DNA of 64,000 nt. Source: Capitulum mitella. Taxonomy: Eukaryota > Arthropoda > Thecostraca > Pollicipedomorpha > Pollicipedidae. The notes under the pieces were generated by a model, which was not told the DNA's origin, did no database searches, and worked only from the letters and a program-made list of their open reading frames with translations. Of the stretch, positions 59,821 to 64,000 are shown one piece after another (within the stretch, counting starts at the first letter, position 1; each line of letters opens with the position of its first letter). The stretch is taken from NCBI GenBank assembly GCA_030062745.1, contig CP099849.1, forward strand, positions 24,788,144 to 24,852,143, read 5' to 3'. Made by a program: the position numbers and the translations under genes.

Positions 59821-62226
59821 TTAACCCGCCATTGACCGGGGGGGGGGGGCGTTTAACCACACACTGGCGAATTTCTTAGAGATCTCCGTAATGAATAAAC
59901 GAAGCACCCTCAAAACTTCACAACCTTTCTTGCATCACTGTTAGATATGCAAAAATTTCAACACGAGGCCATCTTTGGTCATGTTTTAATGACGTCATGA
60001 AGGAGAGTATGTTTTGAATTCTACGTTTAACTTTACTTCACCGCCGTATTGTCAGTGCTTTTACAATGTATGGTGACTGTTGCTTGCACTGCATATCCGT
60101 ATGATCTGAGAGTTTAACATGGAGTTCCTCTGACCTCATGTTAGGTCATCCCTGGAGAGATATATTTTTTCATTTTTGGGTTCAGTGAGAAAACAGTTTA
60201 AAAGGGAACGGAATCAAGTTATTTTCGGATACGGCCAAATCGGGAATTGAATTTTCTCGCACCAAATTGCACATGCATCTTACACAGCAATTCCTTTCAA
60301 TATTGCAATGTTTTTTTCACATTCTGATCTTTGGTGGTTTTATGCAGATTTCAGCTCGGCGAGTAAACTGATGGCGCTTGTTTGACGTTCTGAATGGCCA
60401 GTATAGAGACATTGGTATTTGAAATGTTGTTCAGCATTCAGTGAAAATGTGCAACATGGAACAAACTTGTAGGGTCTTCCAGCGATGTCAGATGAAGATC
60501 TCTGGCGTGCTCGTGCTCGTGCTATCGTACCTCGAAATTGAAACTACAAAATGTTGCCATGTTGCATGTGCACTGTAATTGGTGCCATTTCAAGTCTTTT
60601 TTGTGCTCAAGGCTTATAATTTCCGCGACAAATGGGCATGTACGTCAAATTAGACCTAACCTGGGGCCTTGACCTTTTATGACCTTGGGTTAAGTGCCAC
60701 ATAGAATCCGAGATTAACCCTATTCCCGGCAGGGGGCTGGATCCGCCCTCCCTCGGGTTTTTTGCTTGCCAATTTCAGGCTTTTAACGCAGCTTCACGAA
60801 ACTTGGTGACTTTTCCTAGCTATCTTTTCTACGTGCCGTGACAAAATTTCAAAATTCTTTTTCCTCAGGGGCGGAGCCAGGCAACGTTTTTGGGAGGCAC
60901 CTCATGCCATTTTTGGTCATGTTGAGGGTAAAAGGAAAATATCTGCCAAAAACAGAGTTTTAAAGATAGAACCTAAAACTTTACATGGATGTATAGCTAA
61001 ATAGTTGGGCAATGCGCAGATTTAATTTTGTTTATCTGAGATCATTTTACAAGGTCAAGTCAAGGTCAAAAGTCAAAATTTGTTTTTTTCGCAATAATTT
61101 TGATGCCGTTTTTTCAAATGCCAAACCCAGAACATATATGACGTAGAAGGGTTCCTTCTACTTGTGTACCAAGTTTCAGCTTGATATCAGGTTGGGTCAC
61201 GGAGCTATGACCTAAAATGTCAGTGCGCGTACCCTATATCGCAATAGCCGTAAAATGAAATTTTGGAAATAGAGTGAATTCAAATGATTGAAAATGTTTA
61301 AAGATAACATTAAATGCACACGAGATCATTCTAAGTGACCCCAAGGTCACTGGAGGCTATTTTAGGTCAAAGGTCACAAGTTGATCTGAGAAACGTGTGA
61401 CCATGACAATTTCCCCTTTTTCATGTCCCTGGCACCGCCTATGCTAACATTATACAAACATTGTAATGCGATTTGTTTTTCTTTAGCATAACATGACTAG
61501 CAGAAGCCAAAAGTGTTTTTGCCTTTTTTGTTCGTTCAGTTGTTGGAAAACTAATCCTCCTATTTTTGAAACCCTGTGAACGTCCATGAATTTTCTCAAA
61601 TTTTCAGATGTGTGTGCCAATGGTAAAAGTCCTATCCATAATCTCTCGATTCATACCAGTTTCATCGAAATCGGTCCATAAACAACGGAGTTATAAGAAG
61701 TCCAAAAATACCCCTGATTTTGACATTTTTACCCCTTGTATCCACCCCTTTTAAAATTTTGAAAATTTCTTTCTATAAAAATGCAGTTCACGTCATGGGA
61801 AATCGATTGCCGGTTTTTTGCGATGAAATGGGATGTATAGCTCTCGAGATCTCAGGGGGGGGGGCCGAATCCGCCCCCCCTCCCCTGCCGGGAATCGACC
61901 ATACCGTCTAGCCCTCCGGGAATAGGGTTAAGCTGCCGGGAGCATATTGCCACGCAAACTTTGGTCTCGGTCTGGGTTTCATTGTGATTAGGGAGCTCTG
62001 GAGAAAATGGTCACTTTTTCGTGTTTGACCTGACCTGTAACGGCATCAGTGGCCCGAAATTAAACAATTTGTATGTCACAGGGTGGCAAGGTTCGGGGCT
62101 ATTGACTGGTCCTTGAAACAGCCGATCGAACGATTGGTTCTCGAGATAGGCAGAGGGGAGGGGACGTTAAACGCCCCATTCCCGCAGGTGGAAGGTGGCG
62201 AAATTCCCCAGTCATTGCCGGACTAA
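59821..62226. mobile_element. TTAA element F, interrupted by element C
   Basis: Starts TTAACCCGCCATTGACCGGG. The right end near 62209-62226 (CAGTCATTGCCGGACTAA) matches the inverted start at about 13 of 18 positions. Subtracting inserted element C leaves about 1.19 kb, the size typical of this group. A subterminal GGGGACGTTAAACGCCCC hairpin is present near the right end. The right boundary is tentative. Confidence 0.5.
60714..61931 (-). mobile_element. TTAA element family A, copy C
   Basis: 1218 bases, TTAA at both ends, same orientation as copy B. DR1 motif AGGTCAAAGGTCA at 61364-61376. It lies inside element F. Confidence 0.9.
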
Positions 62227-63064
62227 CATGCATGCTGTTAAAACGGAGAATGGTGTCTCGTTTAGCTGTTGATATTTTTTGCTGCAGGTTTACCACCTAT
62301 GTCCTTTCTATTCAAAGGGGATAAAATACATTCGTATAGCATTTCCACAGACTTAAAGGGTTCCAGCGCACATTCTGTCCGATCATATCAGGTGGATGGG
62401 ATTTGCAGACCGGCAGTGGCAGATGTTCAGTTTCGTTTGTTTCTACCTAACGCAAATGAACGTTCGGTTGATGAGCATTCGACACCCGCATCAGGGGGGG
62501 GGGAGAACAGCACCGTGTCCTGTGTATGCGTCTGGTGTGCATGGTGCGGGGTTTTAAACAAATACATGCTTCATGGCATTGGCCAGGTTTTTTTTTTATT
62601 TCCCATTCAGCGGCTGCAACTGATGCCCAATTTGCCCAGCAAGTGGAGGCTATTATGATGCAGGTCAGCCCCCTACTTCAGTAACTGAGTACTTCGTCAG
62701 TACTACGAAAAATATCTTGTGGTGTAAACCAACTTTCTACGAGTGCATTTGGGTACTTTTTCGTTACTACGAAAAGTCTCATCCTCGTTTAGTAGGTTGT
62801 TGGACGTGGTTTCCTGCAGACACTCCTGTTGGTACTTTTACGTTAGCACCAAATTTGCTTCCGTGTAGAACCTGGGGTACACAGTGCTCTCGCCGCTAAC
62901 CCTCGGGGTGTTTCTGAATGTGTCAGGAAGTACCTAAGAGGGGGCAGATTGCCAGTAAGAGCCAAAAGGGAACTTAAAACAGTCCCATGTGAGGTGTGGT
63001 TTGCTGCAGATGGTTTAGTACCTATTGTATACTGTACTGAAGTTTTCGCTGTGTGTATGTCCAG
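62227..63064. other. No gene seen
   Basis: Frames on both strands up to 129 codons without a recognised domain. Short echoes of GTACTTTTTCGTTACTACGA occur at about 62688, 62753 and 62831. Confidence 0.45.
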
Positions 63065-63217
63065 GTGTAAGCAAAAGTCATTGTCCAACAATGGCCACTG
63101 CCCAACAACGGTTACTCTCCAGCAGAAGTTACTGACCATCAGGGGCCACTGTCCAGCAGACGCAACTGTCAACCAGGGAACGTTGTGAAGCAAAGGTCAT
63201 TGTCCAGAAGAGGTCAC
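63065..63217. repeat. 17-bp minisatellite, nine units
   Basis: Nine head-to-tail 17-base units such as TGTCCAACAATGGCCAC, TGCCCAACAACGGTTAC and TGTCCAGAAGAGGTCAC, with a consensus of TGTCCAGCAGAGGCCAC type. Because 17 is not a multiple of three, the frames across it are by-products. Confidence 0.9.
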
Positions 63218-63930
63218 GCCGTGCCGGTGATGTCGATGACGACGGACAGCGGGCCTCTGGGATCGATGGCCGCCGGAAGTCGCCGGCTCGTCGGCGGCGC
63301 AGAAGTCACCGGTCTGCCGCGGCCATCGAGTCTCAGGTTCCCGGCCACTTCCACCGACATTGTGTGGCCGGTAGCCCCCCAGCCGCTGCACGGCTCAGGT
63401 GACACTACCGGGACTCATCATGCGGCCTTAGGTGTCGCCAGCGGGTCTCATGGTAGGGCTGGACTCCTCACAGCACTCGCCCTGCCACCACGGCTCTCTC
63501 ACTGCCACTCCTCCCGATACTCACCCGGACTCTGCAGTAACTGAACTGCCCCCCCCCCCGACCCATGACAATCACCCCCCTCCCCAGAGGCTCCCTTCTT
63601 GACGCTCATGACATCTGTATTCGTTTAGCTATCGAAAGAGCGCAGCCAGCATGCCTCAGCCGTCGTCCTCAGTTCGCCCACAGAGTCGTTAAATCCGGAA
63701 TGCGTCATCTTTCCTACGCATCAACAAAATCGTTGTTCAGAGCGCCCGCACCGATCCATTATTTATGGTTTCTCAGCGCGTGGCGGTTCGTTTGAAGGCA
63801 GTGCGGCGACACCTCCTGTCTCTCCTGGGGCTCGGGCCGGGATCCCCTCCCCTCACTGCAAGTATCGACCACTCGAGCCCGCCAGAAGCACGTGGCGAGC
63901 TAGCGCGCCTGCATTATTTATACGGCGCAG
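63218..63930. other. GC-rich, CpG-dense segment at right edge
   Basis: CpG-dense DNA with a poly-C run near 63548 and a TTTATAC box at about 63917, followed by CGCAG|GTAAAC, which looks like a splice donor. It could be the promoter and first exon of a gene lying beyond the window. Confidence 0.3.
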
Positions 63931-64000
63931 GTAAACAAATTGGCCCGATAGGGAAGCACCTCCGGCCGTGTGTTCTGGCTCGGATTCGAGCGTCCCTTTC

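Overview
The window is eukaryotic genomic DNA. Reading frames are short and split, several exon series with clean GT-AG boundaries can be joined in frame, and the sequence is crowded with AT microsatellites, short TTAA-flanked DNA transposons and decayed retrotransposon pieces. An interstitial block of (CCTAA)n, which is TTAGG on the other strand, near 38.3-38.6 kb is the classic arthropod telomere motif. I therefore infer an arthropod, possibly a marine crustacean or chelicerate. No species can be named from the sequence alone. I saw no tRNA, rRNA, CRISPR, prokaryotic or viral features.

The first 36.4 kb is a tandem array of four long units starting at equivalent TTAA sites (484, 9895, 19385 and 27388; spacings 9411, 9490 and 8003 bp). 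The last unit loses homology near 36395. Each unit carries one minus-strand gene of six recognisable coding exons behind a TATA box. The joined frame encodes a secreted protein of about 250 residues: signal peptide, amphipathic helical N-terminus, a calcium-loop-like exon (DCNGDGNTD) and a cysteine-containing C-terminal part that resembles dermatopontin-type modules. Copies 1, 2 and 4 are intact by eye. Copy 3 is broken at two splice sites. A convergent plus-strand open region with its own TATA/Inr-like promoter is conserved in all four units but I do not recognise it. Each unit also has a 5'-truncated non-LTR reverse-transcriptase fragment at the same place, so that insertion predates the amplification. 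Similarity between units is patchy, as expected from gene conversion or unequal exchange.

From 36.4 to 64 kb the DNA is mostly non-genic. It holds a possible small secreted-peptide gene (36475-36791), the telomere-like block, four GC-rich islands, two minisatellites, a complex AT microsatellite and at least seven short (about 1.2 kb) elements bounded by TTAA and inverted termini beginning TTAACC or TTAACT. These match the TTAA target and CCC-type termini of piggyBac-like non-autonomous transposons. One family carries a perfect DR1-type nuclear-receptor motif in all three copies. One element is inserted inside another, and one sits at the TTAA that is empty in array units 2-4, which directly shows the insertion target.
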